A DNA stretch of 19,722 bases from DATJYV01 sp035499415. GTDB taxonomy: Bacteria; Bacteroidota; Ignavibacteria; UBA10030. Numbering within the stretch: position 1 is the stretch's first letter; every line of letters starts with the position of its first letter. Both the position numbers and the translations under genes were made by a program. Of this stretch, positions 1 through 8,278 are shown piece after piece. Location of the stretch: contig DATJYV010000230.1 in assembly GCA_035499415.1 (NCBI GenBank), positions 1 to 19,722 of the forward strand, given 5' to 3'. The notes under the pieces were generated by a model. The model ran no database searches. It was given only the letters and a program-made list of their open reading frames with translations, and was not told the origin of the DNA.

Positions 1-55
1 GTCGCCACCTCCATTGATTGGTTATTAAAAAGTCTGAAATTCTTGTTAGACATTT

Positions 56-210
56 CTAGAAGCTGTCTCAAAAATTACTACCGTCATGCTGAACTTGTTT
101 CAGCATCTCATTCCCCGAGCAAATCAGACCCTGAAACTCAGCCAGAGGCTGATGGGCCTTCGGCCCAAAGTTCAGGGTGACGCGATCTGGGTTTTTGAGA
201 TAGCTTCTAG
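56..210. repeat. MITE/REP-like palindromic element with terminal inverted repeats
   Basis: A 20-bp terminal inverted repeat (56-75 against 191-210, 18 of 20 matching; ends CTAGAAGCT...AGCTTCTAG) bounds the element. Inside it are nested palindromes: CGTCA 82-86 with TGACG 178-182; an 8-bp stem ATGCTGAA/TTCAGCAT (86-93 / 99-106); and an outer stem ACCCTGAA/TTCAGGGT (128-135 / 171-178). That outer stem encloses two further hairpins, CAGCC/GGCTG (139-151) and GGGCC/GGCCC (154-166), so the right half can fold as a clover-leaf. The pentamer CATTT occurs at 51-55 and again at 212-216, a possible target duplication offset by one base. The element codes for nothing. Its minus-strand translation (EMLKQVQHDG) resembles the spurious peptides often called from REP-type repeats. 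It lacks a transposase and would need one in trans. Confidence 0.72.
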
Positions 211-520
211 TCATTTGAGCGGCGAAACTTCGGGGGTTTTCCACGTAACCACTTCGCCGGGACGCGCGGCGTACCATTTTCGCACAGACATTTTGGAATC
301 CTGCTCAGCCGCTCGGACGAAATTTATCTTCTCTTCCACCCGACAAGCCGCAGGAACCACGCGTCGACAAGATTCACTTTTCCGACGCGACTGCCATGAG
401 CGATCCGCCGACTTGGCGTGCATCACAACCGGGAAAAATTTGTTGGAGAGCACAAAGAAAAAACTTACATTGATGCCGCTGCAGAATTACCCACGATCAC
501 AACAAATTGAATTCTCCCCT
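211..520. other. Non-coding leader between repeat element and T9SS-cargo gene
   Basis: About 310 bp without a convincing gene. The reading frame of the downstream gene happens to stay open through this stretch and even through the repeat element, but the implied protein is low-complexity and unlike any domain. A weak sigma70-like promoter is possible: TTGGAG at 443-448, 17-bp spacer, TACATT at 466-471. That would start the transcript near 478 and leave about 40 nt of leader before the ATG at 521. The -35 matches consensus at only three positions, so this is tentative. No TAnnTTTG Bacteroidota-type -7 element was found here. Confidence 0.35.
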
Positions 521-3500
521 ATGAAATCGCTTCCGCGCGCAGTTTTGATCGTGTGTTCCGCACTTTCATCCGCCTTTGGACAGGCAAATCATGTTGTGCT
601 CAGCGAAATCTACGGGGGCGGCGGCAATTCCGGAGCGACTTGGAAGAACGATTTCATCGAGCTCTACAATCCCACCTCTACTCCCGTGAATCTCAACGGC
701 TGGTCGGTTCAATACGCATCTGCCACAAATTCGACCTGGTCGACGACGAACTTGAGCGGCTCTATCCCGGCCCACGGCTTTTTCCTGATTCAAGAAGCAC
801 CAGGTGCGGGCGGAACAGTCGACCTTCCGACGCCGGATGTCAGCACAGGAGCTGGTGGCATTGCCATGAGTTTATCGGCGGGAAAAGTCGCTTTGGTCAG
901 CTCGACAACAGCCCTCACTGGGACGAACCCCACGGGAGGATCCATCGTGGATAAGGTGGGATACGGAGCGACTGCAAACGGCTACGAAGGTTCCGGACCG
1001 GCTCCCGCGCCGAGCAACACTTCGTCCATCGAGCGCAAAGCCAACAGCTCTTCGACCGCCCTCACACTCGCATCCGGCGGCATGGATGAATTGCTTGGCA
1101 ATGGCTATGATACAGACAACAATTCGACGGATTTTGTCGCGCAGACCGATATCAACCCGCAGAACTCCTCATCATCCTACGAGCCGGCTCTCGCAACGGG
1201 CGGCAACGGAACCGGTTCAGTTACAATCGCCCCGTCGCGGATTTCCGCAGGCGACAGCGCGGCATTCGTGATCACGATTCTCGGCGACGGGACGAACACC
1301 CTCGACAGCATTATCATTTCCACCCCCGCCGGATGGGTCTGGGGCCAGAGTGCCGGGAGCATTTCTCTCTCGGGCTCGGGGTTCGCATCCGCAAGCCTTG
1401 CCGTCGTGGCTGACACGATCTACATCGGAGGCGCGGCCATTACGGCCTCCGACACGGGCATTGTCACGATTTCGTCGGTGCAGTCTCCTTCCAACCCCGG
1501 CCCCGGAGTCTTTATTGTCAGCACCGGGTCACAGGGGGGAGCCCCCGTCCAACTCCAGACCCCGTTGACGGTGTCTGTAACAAAGGTCGTTCCCATCGTC
1601 GACCTGCACGTGAATAACTCCCAGGGTGTGTGCGCTTCGCCGTACGCGGTCGGTACCCAGGTCACCGTTGCAGGAGTGATCGTCGGAGACCTGAGTCCCA
1701 TACGCACAGACGTTTACGTCCAGGATGCAACGGCGGGTGTCGACATTTTCAAGTCGACAAGGTCTTATGACTACCAGGTGGGAGACAGCGTCACCGTGTC
1801 GGGGACGATTACGCAGTTCCGTGGATTGACGGAGATCGGTCTCGACTCCACGAAGTACATCCTTCATTCACGCGGGAACCCGATTCCCGACCCTCTCGTT
1901 CTCACGGCGAGCGACGTGAACAGCACCTTCAACCCCGAGGACTTTACTGAGAAGAATGAAGGAAGACTGGTGCGGATCAACAGCGTCACTGCGACGAGTA
2001 CAACGATCACGGACGGTACCGGAACGACGGGATTCTTTGCCGGAACTCTCGTCGTACCGTCGGGATCGTTCGACCTTATCGGTATTCTGAAGCAATACGT
2101 GCCCGGGACGGGGACACCTCCCCCGCCCTACACCGGCTCTTACGAAGTCGACCCGCGATTCCAGTCGGACCTCATCGTCCATCCGGGTCCTTCCTACGTC
2201 ACCTTCCCGGCGGAGACAACCATTCAGTCGAACTCCGTCACCATTGCATGGAAGACCGGCGCTCCCGCCTCGAGCGTGGTGCGTTACGGATTGACGGCAT
2301 CGTACACCGATTCCGTTGTGTCGCCGGCCTCTGTGTCAAGCCATGCGGTCCTCCTGTCCGGCCTGAACCCTTCCACCGTTTACCATTACCAGGTTTCGAG
2401 CGTTGATTCGGCGGGAACAAACACCTCGGGCGATGCGATCTTCAGTTCCGGGTCCCCTCCCACCTCCACCGGAAGGATGGACGTTTATTACAACCACAGC
2501 GTCAGCTACTCCGTCGCTCTGGCGGAAAGCGCGAAGACCGTCAACATTTCAACCTACTTCATTACCAGGATCGATTCGGCCAAATACTCGATCGATGTGG
2601 CTCTCTACAGTCTGAGCGGAACGGTCGGCGGGAACGTCGCGAGCGCGCTCATCTCGGCCAAAGGACGCGGGGTCAAGATCCGTGTCATCGGGGAGCACGA
2701 CAATCAAGGGACGACGCCATGGTTCAACCTCAAGGCCAATGGCATCACCGTCATTGACGATACCTTCGACCCGGTGGACGCCGGCAGCGGATTGATGCAT
2801 AATAAATTTGCGGTGTTCGATTATCGCGACACGAGCTCCGCGGCGGACGACTGGGTGTGGACAGGTTCGTGGAATGCGACCGACCCCGGAAACAATGACG
2901 ACGCACAGAACTCGATCCAGATTCAGGACCAGGCGCTGGCGCATGCTTACACGATGGAGTTCAACGAGATGTGGGGAAGCGACACCGATACGCCGAACGC
3001 GTCCAATTCCCGGTTCGGCTTTCACAAGATCGACATCACCCCGCACCGGTTCAACATCCATGGCATTCCAGTGGAATCGTACTTCAGTCCCTCGGACCGA
3101 ACGACGCTCCACATCTGGGATCAGCTCGTGCAGGCCGTTTCGAGCGTCAACGTGGCGATGTACACGTTTACGCGCAGCGACCTGGCCCAGGCGCTGATCG
3201 ACCGGAAGAATGCGGGAACCCGGGTTCACGTGATGATGGACAACAACACGGACGAGGGGAACGTCTTTGCGACTCTGCAGGGGGCGGGCGTCGACGTCCA
3301 TCTGAAGGCGAGCAACATCACCGGCCTTCTTCACCACAAGTATGCCGTTATCGACGCGGACAATCCGACGGCCGACCCGCGCGTGATCACCGGGTCGCAC
3401 AACTGGTCGACGTCGGCCGAATCGGCAAACGACGAGAATACGCTGATCATCCACACGCGCAGGATCGCAAACCTGTATCTTCAGGAATTCAAGCAGCGGT

Positions 3501-3832
3501 ATGTCGACGCCGGCGGGACGGATGACATCGTCGCGACGGGGGTCGCCCGGATCGATGAGGGAATCCCGAAGACGTACGGGCTGTCGGCAAATTACCCCAA
3601 TCCGTTTAATCCGGCGACGGTGATCAGCTTTCAGTTACCGGTTTCGAGTGCCGTGAGCCTGAAAATCTACGACATCCTGGGCCGGCAGGTAGAGAGCCTG
3701 GTGGAAGGGAATTTCAGCGCGGGATACTACCGGGTCTCGTGGAACGCTTCATCACAATCGAGCGGAGTGTATTTCTACCGATTGATGGCGGGGAATTCCG
3801 TCTTCACGCGCAAGATGATTCTCCTTCGTTGA
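521..3832 (+). CDS. T9SS-secreted multidomain phospholipase D-type nuclease/hydrolase (lamin-tail, OB-fold, Fn3, PLD x2, CTD)
   Basis: A 1103-residue secreted protein. Residues 1-21 form a Sec signal peptide (MKSLPRAVLIVCSALSSAFG). Residues about 23-220 are a lamin-tail domain (VVLSEIYGGGG...NDFIELYNP...VNLNGW). Residues about 225-355 are an Ig-like region. Residues about 360-550 form a YhcR-like OB-fold ending in DPRFQSDL. Residues about 556-640 are an Fn3 domain. Residues about 652-1005 are a phospholipase D-like core with two catalytic motifs, H760/K762/D767 and H938/K940/D945, each followed by a G-S/H-W/N motif. Residues 1019-1103 are a type A T9SS sorting domain (YPNPFNPATVISF...IYDILGR...SGVYFYRL). 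Both HKD motifs are intact, so catalysis is likely, and lamin-tail plus OB plus PLD suggests extracellular DNA or RNA cleavage; phospholipid is the alternative. The start at 521 is chosen because it puts the signal peptide at the N-terminus. An ATG at 473 would add 16 residues, and neither start has a good Shine-Dalgarno sequence. It converges with the transporter operon, leaving 28 bp between them. Confidence 0.9.
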   Translation: MKSLPRAVLIVCSALSSAFGQANHVVLSEIYGGGGNSGATWKNDFIELYNPTSTPVNLNGWSVQYASATNSTWSTTNLSGSIPAHGFFLIQEAPGAGGTVDLPTPDVSTGAGGIAMSLSAGKVALVSSTTALTGTNPTGGSIVDKVGYGATANGYEGSGPAPAPSNTSSIERKANSSSTALTLASGGMDELLGNGYDTDNNSTDFVAQTDINPQNSSSSYEPALATGGNGTGSVTIAPSRISAGDSAAFVITILGDGTNTLDSIIISTPAGWVWGQSAGSISLSGSGFASASLAVVADTIYIGGAAITASDTGIVTISSVQSPSNPGPGVFIVSTGSQGGAPVQLQTPLTVSVTKVVPIVDLHVNNSQGVCASPYAVGTQVTVAGVIVGDLSPIRTDVYVQDATAGVDIFKSTRSYDYQVGDSVTVSGTITQFRGLTEIGLDSTKYILHSRGNPIPDPLVLTASDVNSTFNPEDFTEKNEGRLVRINSVTATSTTITDGTGTTGFFAGTLVVPSGSFDLIGILKQYVPGTGTPPPPYTGSYEVDPRFQSDLIVHPGPSYVTFPAETTIQSNSVTIAWKTGAPASSVVRYGLTASYTDSVVSPASVSSHAVLLSGLNPSTVYHYQVSSVDSAGTNTSGDAIFSSGSPPTSTGRMDVYYNHSVSYSVALAESAKTVNISTYFITRIDSAKYSIDVALYSLSGTVGGNVASALISAKGRGVKIRVIGEHDNQGTTPWFNLKANGITVIDDTFDPVDAGSGLMHNKFAVFDYRDTSSAADDWVWTGSWNATDPGNNDDAQNSIQIQDQALAHAYTMEFNEMWGSDTDTPNASNSRFGFHKIDITPHRFNIHGIPVESYFSPSDRTTLHIWDQLVQAVSSVNVAMYTFTRSDLAQALIDRKNAGTRVHVMMDNNTDEGNVFATLQGAGVDVHLKASNITGLLHHKYAVIDADNPTADPRVITGSHNWSTSAESANDENTLIIHTRRIANLYLQEFKQRYVDAGGTDDIVATGVARIDEGIPKTYGLSANYPNPFNPATVISFQLPVSSAVSLKIYDILGRQVESLVEGNFSAGYYRVSWNASSQSSGVYFYRLMAGNSVFTRKMILLR

Positions 3833-3860
3833 CGCGCGATGATTGCGGGCGGGGATGCCC

Positions 3861-5345
3861 TCAGGGCCCTTCCTTATGGCCTTCGAGCAAGTACACGTCT
3901 TCCGGCCTCGTCAGCGCGTCGAAGATATCCTCGTTGTGAGAAACGACAAGGATGGCCGAGCCACGGGCGAGCTGCTGTTCGAGAAGGTGAATGACTTTCG
4001 CCGATGCCTTCAGGTCCAATCCGCTCAGGGGCTCATCGAGCAATAAGATTTCCGTTTGTAAGATCATCGACCGGACCAGATTCAGCCGCTGCTTCTGACC
4101 GCCGCTCAGCGTGTAAACCGGACGGTTGAGAAATGAACCCTCCGCCTCCGCATCGAAGAGTTTCGCAAGGGCGTCCAGCATGTTGCGCTCGCTTGACTCG
4201 AACCCGGGGAGTCCTCCAAAAACGTCCCGCACCAGCGCGCGCTGATTGAGCGCCTCGTCCGCGTGCTGGAAGACCATCGTCATCTTCCTTCCCCACACCG
4301 ACCGGCTCCAGTCCTTTCGCCTGTTCTCCCGCGTGAACCTCCGACCTCCGATTTCGACGACCATCTTTTCGGGTTCGAACAGACCCATGATCGTTTTTAA
4401 AACCGTCGTCTTTCCCAATCCACTTCCCCCCTTGAGATAGGTCATCCTCCCTTTGTAGACCGTGAGGGTCGCCGCATTCGCATCCCCCTCCTTTCTCACG
4501 AATCGATACGACCGTGACAGCACACGCATTCCGGAAGCCACCCTCAACACGAATTCAGCCGGCGCGGTTCCCGGTCCGAGGGGCTTCAGCGATGAGACCC
4601 ACCCCAGATACTCCCGCGGCTCGAAATCCCGGACTTCCTGCTTTCCCCTGACGAGATACATCTCCTTGAACGCGACTTTCCCCGAAAGGCGCGCGTGCCG
4701 TCGGGTGAGACGTGCGACGATCGAATAGTCGTGCGTGATGAGCAGGACGGCTGCCGGTGCCTGGGGAAGATAGTCGACAAGAAGGTCGATGAACTCGTCC
4801 CGCAGTCGATTGTCGAGACTTGCCGTCGGTTCGTCGAACACGAAGAACCCGGACGAGCCCGGCCGGAGAAGAGACATCTTCTTGAACGCCATCGCCGCCA
4901 GCACCCGCTGTTTTTCCCCGCCGCTCGGCCGGTACGGTTTCGGGTACACGTCAAGGATACTCGCGGCTTCCTGTTCGTTCCCCTGCCAGAGGCGCCTGAT
5001 GACGTCGGGCTCATTCGTCGCGCGTGCAAGACTCCCTTCGTTCAACTGCCGGCGCAGCGTCATGAGCGGATTGAGATGCGACGACGGTTCCTGGAATACG
5101 AAAAAACCGCTTGCCCGATACTCCCGCACATCTCCGCGCGCGAGGTAGTGCGCATACGATTCCCGGTCGACCGAAATAGTCAGCTCGGCAGGTTCGACAA
5201 GCCCCGCGACAGCAAGAGCCGAGAGAGATTTCCCGATTCCCGATTCGCCAAACAGGATCGTCAGGACCCCCTCCGCAACCGGATACCCCGCAACCGCGAT
5301 GAGCGGACGCCCGTCCTGGGCAATCGATATTTCGAACGGTTTCAT
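3861..5345 (-). CDS. ABC transporter ATP-binding protein with two fused NBDs (Dpp/Opp type)
   Basis: A 494-residue polypeptide with two complete nucleotide-binding domains in tandem, like GsiA/YejF or fused DppD-DppF. NBD1: Walker A GESGIGKS (33-40), Q-loop Q85, signature PSGGEKQR (about 140-147), Walker B FFVFDEP (167-173), H-loop H205. NBD2: Walker A GGSGLGKTT (306-314), Q-loop Q360, signature LSGGQKQR (413-420), Walker B ILLLDEP (433-439), H-loop H470. All catalytic motifs are present in both halves, so it should hydrolyse ATP and energise the two permeases encoded just upstream. The C-terminal oligopeptide HPY extension usual in Opp/Dpp ATPases is not apparent after either domain. It is the last gene of the operon, and its start overlaps the DppC-like stop as ATGA (5342-5345), implying translational coupling. 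No classical intrinsic terminator follows it. Confidence 0.93.
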   Translation of the reverse strand: MKPFEISIAQDGRPLIAVAGYPVAEGVLTILFGESGIGKSLSALAVAGLVEPAELTISVDRESYAHYLARGDVREYRASGFFVFQEPSSHLNPLMTLRRQLNEGSLARATNEPDVIRRLWQGNEQEAASILDVYPKPYRPSGGEKQRVLAAMAFKKMSLLRPGSSGFFVFDEPTASLDNRLRDEFIDLLVDYLPQAPAAVLLITHDYSIVARLTRRHARLSGKVAFKEMYLVRGKQEVRDFEPREYLGWVSSLKPLGPGTAPAEFVLRVASGMRVLSRSYRFVRKEGDANAATLTVYKGRMTYLKGGSGLGKTTVLKTIMGLFEPEKMVVEIGGRRFTRENRRKDWSRSVWGRKMTMVFQHADEALNQRALVRDVFGGLPGFESSERNMLDALAKLFDAEAEGSFLNRPVYTLSGGQKQRLNLVRSMILQTEILLLDEPLSGLDLKASAKVIHLLEQQLARGSAILVVSHNEDIFDALTRPEDVYLLEGHKEGP

Positions 5346-6235
5346 GGTCCGTTGAGCCGGCGGCTCCTCGCGTAGCCGTTCGCGATCATGAAAAAGCAGA
5401 CGAGAGTGAAAACGATGCAGAATGCCGCGCTCACACCCTGGAGGTGCCGCACGACGATCTCGGTGATATACGCCGGGTCGCTGAACAGATTGCTCAGTGC
5501 GAGAATGTCCTGCTTGCTGTCGACCGAGGCAAGAAGACTGCCCAGCGTCAACGGGACATTACTGAGGCTGACGTTGGTCGACAGGCCGACCGACACGATA
5601 AAATCGACCGAGCATTGAAGGAAGATTGCCACGCCGAAGAGGGCGATGAGCTTGTGGAGGAGATGCTCGCGGCTGTTTCTCCAGAGAATTTCCCGATGGA
5701 TGATCCTGCTTTCGCTGATGCCGCAGCAGAGCATCGCGTCAATGAATTCGAGCGATCGGAAGTACTCGAGGCGACTGCGGATCGTATCGGAAACCTCGAG
5801 GAACACAGCGACGGAAACCGTCACCGTCACCCAGGCGAGCTGTGCCGTCTCCGACCGGATTATTTCCGCAAGAATGAGCTGATTGAGCAGGACGTATCCG
5901 ACGAGAACGAGCACGACCTGCGGAAGCGACCGGATCGCATTCGCGACGAGCGACAGCAGGGCGAACGAATACCGAGCCCGCCGCTGTTCAAGCAGGAAGA
6001 ACGCGGCGCCCGATGCCCAGCCCAGGACCAGGGAAAGAAAAACTGCGCCGGCCCCCGAGACGAGCGTGTTGAACAGAGCGGCCCGAACGCGGTCGAACGC
6101 AGGCGCGTTGAGGAAGATCTCATCCCAGAGAAACAGACAGCCGATGCCCGCACACCACATACAGAACCACGCCAGCTCTTTTCGCCGCCGGATCAGGCCT
6201 AACGATTGACGAAGGAATTGCCGGCTAGAATCCAT
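5342..6235 (-). CDS. DppC-like ABC transporter permease
   Basis: A 297-residue inner-membrane permease. It has an N-terminal hydrophobic segment (about 22-38), then about five more membrane spans (about 55-82, 92-120, 130-150, 193-216, 262-287). The cytoplasmic coupling loop is recognisable at residues 163-185 (EFIDAMLCCGISESRIIHRE), matching the EAA-type consensus EaaralGasdwrIifrhiLP that contacts the ATPase. The preceding SLPQVVLVLV also matches the family. The length is normal for DppC/OppC, but the sequence is divergent. Its ATG overlaps the end of the DppB-like gene by 11 nt, with a weak purine-rich site (GAGAGAAG) upstream, and its stop overlaps the ATPase start. It probably pairs with the neighbouring permease to form the translocation pore; the substrate is unknown. 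Confidence 0.88.
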   Translation of the reverse strand: MDSSRQFLRQSLGLIRRRKELAWFCMWCAGIGCLFLWDEIFLNAPAFDRVRAALFNTLVSGAGAVFLSLVLGWASGAAFFLLEQRRARYSFALLSLVANAIRSLPQVVLVLVGYVLLNQLILAEIIRSETAQLAWVTVTVSVAVFLEVSDTIRSRLEYFRSLEFIDAMLCCGISESRIIHREILWRNSREHLLHKLIALFGVAIFLQCSVDFIVSVGLSTNVSLSNVPLTLGSLLASVDSKQDILALSNLFSDPAYITEIVVRHLQGVSAAFCIVFTLVCFFMIANGYARSRRLNGP

Positions 6236-7388
6236 ACCGTCTTCTCTCGAAATCGTGCCAGGTATCGACGAAGACCTCTGTTCCCTTGACGGCGAGAAAG
6301 ATGGAGAAAATGATGACGCACGCGACGTCGTACCGGCCGAAAAGGATCTGTTGCAGCAGATTGTACGACAGCCGTCCTTGAATATTCAGTGCCATTTCGA
6401 TGATCACAAGTCCCGTAACAAGGAACGACCCGAGTTCTTTCATCGCCGGGATGAATTGAAAACGGGCATTCTCGTAGAGATGACGCAAAACATGAGGGCC
6501 CAGATTTTGAGAGATGCGGTACAACACGCGCACCGGCACTCCCTCCTTCGCATTCCATTCGTAGGAGGTGTGAAGGTTTTTGACCGTTGCCGTGCGCACA
6601 TATCCCTTCCGGTCTTCCGCCACGAGAAGTTCGAAGAAGCGATTCGAGGCCTGAATCAAGACACCGTTCGAGACCAGAGCAAGCAGGATCATGAACGGAA
6701 GCGAGCTCGTGTCGACGCTCGTTTTCAGCGCATACGCAATCACGTACGCGGGAGAAAAGAAAAGGGTGGTCAGGATTCCCTTGCCGAGCGCTTTGAGGAT
6801 GTCCAACGCGACGGCCCCCTTGGGGAAGCGAACTCGCGAATTGGCACGCGCATGCCGGTACTCCCGGACGATCCGTATGGACTCTCCGAGGTACGATTCG
6901 CGGCCCTGCTTCCATTTAACAAACCGATACAAGCCGAGTCGTTCCGCTCCAAAGTAGATTCCGAGGAGCGCCAAGATATAGACGAGAAGAAATTGGGCAA
7001 ACTGCCATGCGATTTCAGGAAGGAGCGCAGGAGAAAAACCGCGATTGGTGTCCCCCCGGCGAAGACCGGGACCGCTCCACCGTCTCACGCGCGCATCGTC
7101 GATCGCCTGAAGCAGCGAGTCATTCCGGGCGGCTTGCCCGGGGTAGAACCGGTCGAGCGACTCGCGGAACAGCGCGCGGTCGAGGGGATCGCCGAAATCC
7201 ACGCCGTTGAGCTCCAGGTAGCTTTCAAGGTGTCTTTCCTGTGCAGATTCGGCCGGAGCATTTGCCTCGAAGGAGAGGGCAAAGCCCGCAAGTGCGACGG
7301 CAACGAAGACGACCCCGGCCGCATGAGAGACGAGGCGGCCTTTCAGCGAATCGCTCAATCCGACGAGGAAGTCCGGGGGACGCGTCAT
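6225..7388 (-). CDS. Divergent DppB-like ABC transporter permease with enlarged N-terminal periplasmic segment
   Basis: A 387-residue membrane protein. The start at 7388 is chosen because it overlaps the upstream stop as ATGA and because residues before it look random. An N-terminal span (about 21-40) is followed by about 85 hydrophilic residues (41-126), then spans at about 127-147, 203-222, 230-247, 318-336 and 354-370. The C-terminal third keeps the DppB/OppB pattern: EMALNIQGRLSYNLLQQ matches the family's E..F..pGlG.l..., and EVFVDTWHDFERRRYG matches N..vDl.Y...DPRiR. The expected EAA loop around 262-300 is degenerate. It is larger and more diverged than typical DppB (about 310-340 aa). 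With the DppC-like partner it should form the transport channel. Confidence 0.78.
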   Translation of the reverse strand: MTRPPDFLVGLSDSLKGRLVSHAAGVVFVAVALAGFALSFEANAPAESAQERHLESYLELNGVDFGDPLDRALFRESLDRFYPGQAARNDSLLQAIDDARVRRWSGPGLRRGDTNRGFSPALLPEIAWQFAQFLLVYILALLGIYFGAERLGLYRFVKWKQGRESYLGESIRIVREYRHARANSRVRFPKGAVALDILKALGKGILTTLFFSPAYVIAYALKTSVDTSSLPFMILLALVSNGVLIQASNRFFELLVAEDRKGYVRTATVKNLHTSYEWNAKEGVPVRVLYRISQNLGPHVLRHLYENARFQFIPAMKELGSFLVTGLVIIEMALNIQGRLSYNLLQQILFGRYDVACVIIFSIFLAVKGTEVFVDTWHDFERRRYGF

Positions 7389-8278
7389 CGACGACCGACG
7401 AGAATGGCCGATGTCAGGACTGTGACGTCGTAACCCGAGCCGATCAGGTAGGTCTGTATCTCGTCGGCCAGAACGGCAGTGCTTCGGACGTACAGGGGCC
7501 CGGCGGTCGCCGGTCGGAGATTGATCCGGAGGGAAGTCCGGGTGCTGTCGACTCTCCATTGCGGAGCCGGGATGCGCTGTCTGGTCTCCGCGTTCAGCGT
7601 GGAATAAAACTCTCGCAGACTCCGGTTGGATCTCTGCACCCTTGCGACAATCCGTTCCTTTGCCGAGGGCGAGATCGCCTGGTCGCCCAGGTCTGCGCGC
7701 TGGAGCGTCCAATCATGGTTCATCGACCGACGGTCGAGGTTCAGCCAGCCAAATTGCGGACGCTCACTGAGCGTACGAGCATACTGTTCTCCTCCGTCGG
7801 AAAAATAGCGGACGAAACTTTCCCCTTCCTGCGCAAATCGCTCAGGAGCTTGCGCTGCAGGCCGGAAGCGGTACCTGGACGGAGCGAGAATGCGGACCGT
7901 ATCCCCGAGCAAGGTCTTCTGCCGGTACTCTCCGCTCAGACCTGCGGAATCCCACTGAGCAATGTGCCCCCCCTCGGTTCTGAGAAGGTAGAGTACATCC
8001 CCTTCGATCTCGACCTTATCGCATCGGGTGACGCTGTCGCTGAGCAGCATGCGTCCCGAAAGGACGCGAATGGGGATGGAAGATGGGAGTGACTGCCGGT
8101 CGGATGCGGGAAGCGATTCCTGGTAGGCGTCGAAGAAAATCAGCCGATCGGGATGCCGAAAAATCAGGAAGTCGGCTTTCTGCGCGTGCGCCGCGGAAGC
8201 GAGCGCGAGAATCGACGCAGAAAGTATGAGGCGATGGGTTGCGGCGCGGAGGGGAGAGCCCGACCCAGCTCCCGTCAC
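7385..8278 (-). CDS. Exported protein of unknown function, GTG start, within ABC transporter operon
   Basis: A 297-residue product with a clear Sec signal peptide: positive residues, then LILSASILALASAAHA with likely cleavage after AHA (about residue 33). The start is taken as GTG at 8278, which overlaps the solute-binding-protein stop as GTGA. It gives a normal signal peptide, whereas ATG starts further upstream would run into the neighbour's coding region. No lipobox, membrane span or known catalytic motif was recognised. Residues about 80-135, with alternating short hydrophobic strands (VEIEGDVLYLLRTEGG...GDTVRILAP), could be a small SH3-like beta barrel, which is a guess. The C-terminal third is rich in Arg/Ser and predicted alpha/beta. 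Its place between the binding protein and the permeases suggests a periplasmic accessory of the transporter. Confidence 0.75.
   Translation of the reverse strand: MTGAGSGSPLRAATHRLILSASILALASAAHAQKADFLIFRHPDRLIFFDAYQESLPASDRQSLPSSIPIRVLSGRMLLSDSVTRCDKVEIEGDVLYLLRTEGGHIAQWDSAGLSGEYRQKTLLGDTVRILAPSRYRFRPAAQAPERFAQEGESFVRYFSDGGEQYARTLSERPQFGWLNLDRRSMNHDWTLQRADLGDQAISPSAKERIVARVQRSNRSLREFYSTLNAETRQRIPAPQWRVDSTRTSLRINLRPATAGPLYVRSTAVLADEIQTYLIGSGYDVTVLTSAILVGRR

Noticed and set aside
68..453. Small minus-strand frames over and beside the repeat element
   Set aside because: One translates the palindromic repeat itself (EMLKQVQHDG type), a frequent false gene; the other shows no family and no ribosome binding site.
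2549..3454. A 301-codon minus-strand frame inside the PLD region
   Set aside because: Antisense of a gene whose HKD motifs and T9SS domain are clear; no domain is visible in the reverse translation.
3833..3863. GC-rich GCCCTCAGGGC palindrome between the convergent genes, as a bidirectional terminator
   Set aside because: The stem is only 4 bp and no T-tract follows on either strand.
5444..8092. Several long plus-strand frames opposite the permease and exported-protein genes
   Set aside because: Charged, low-complexity antisense translations. The minus strand shows membrane spans and permease signatures with coupled overlaps.
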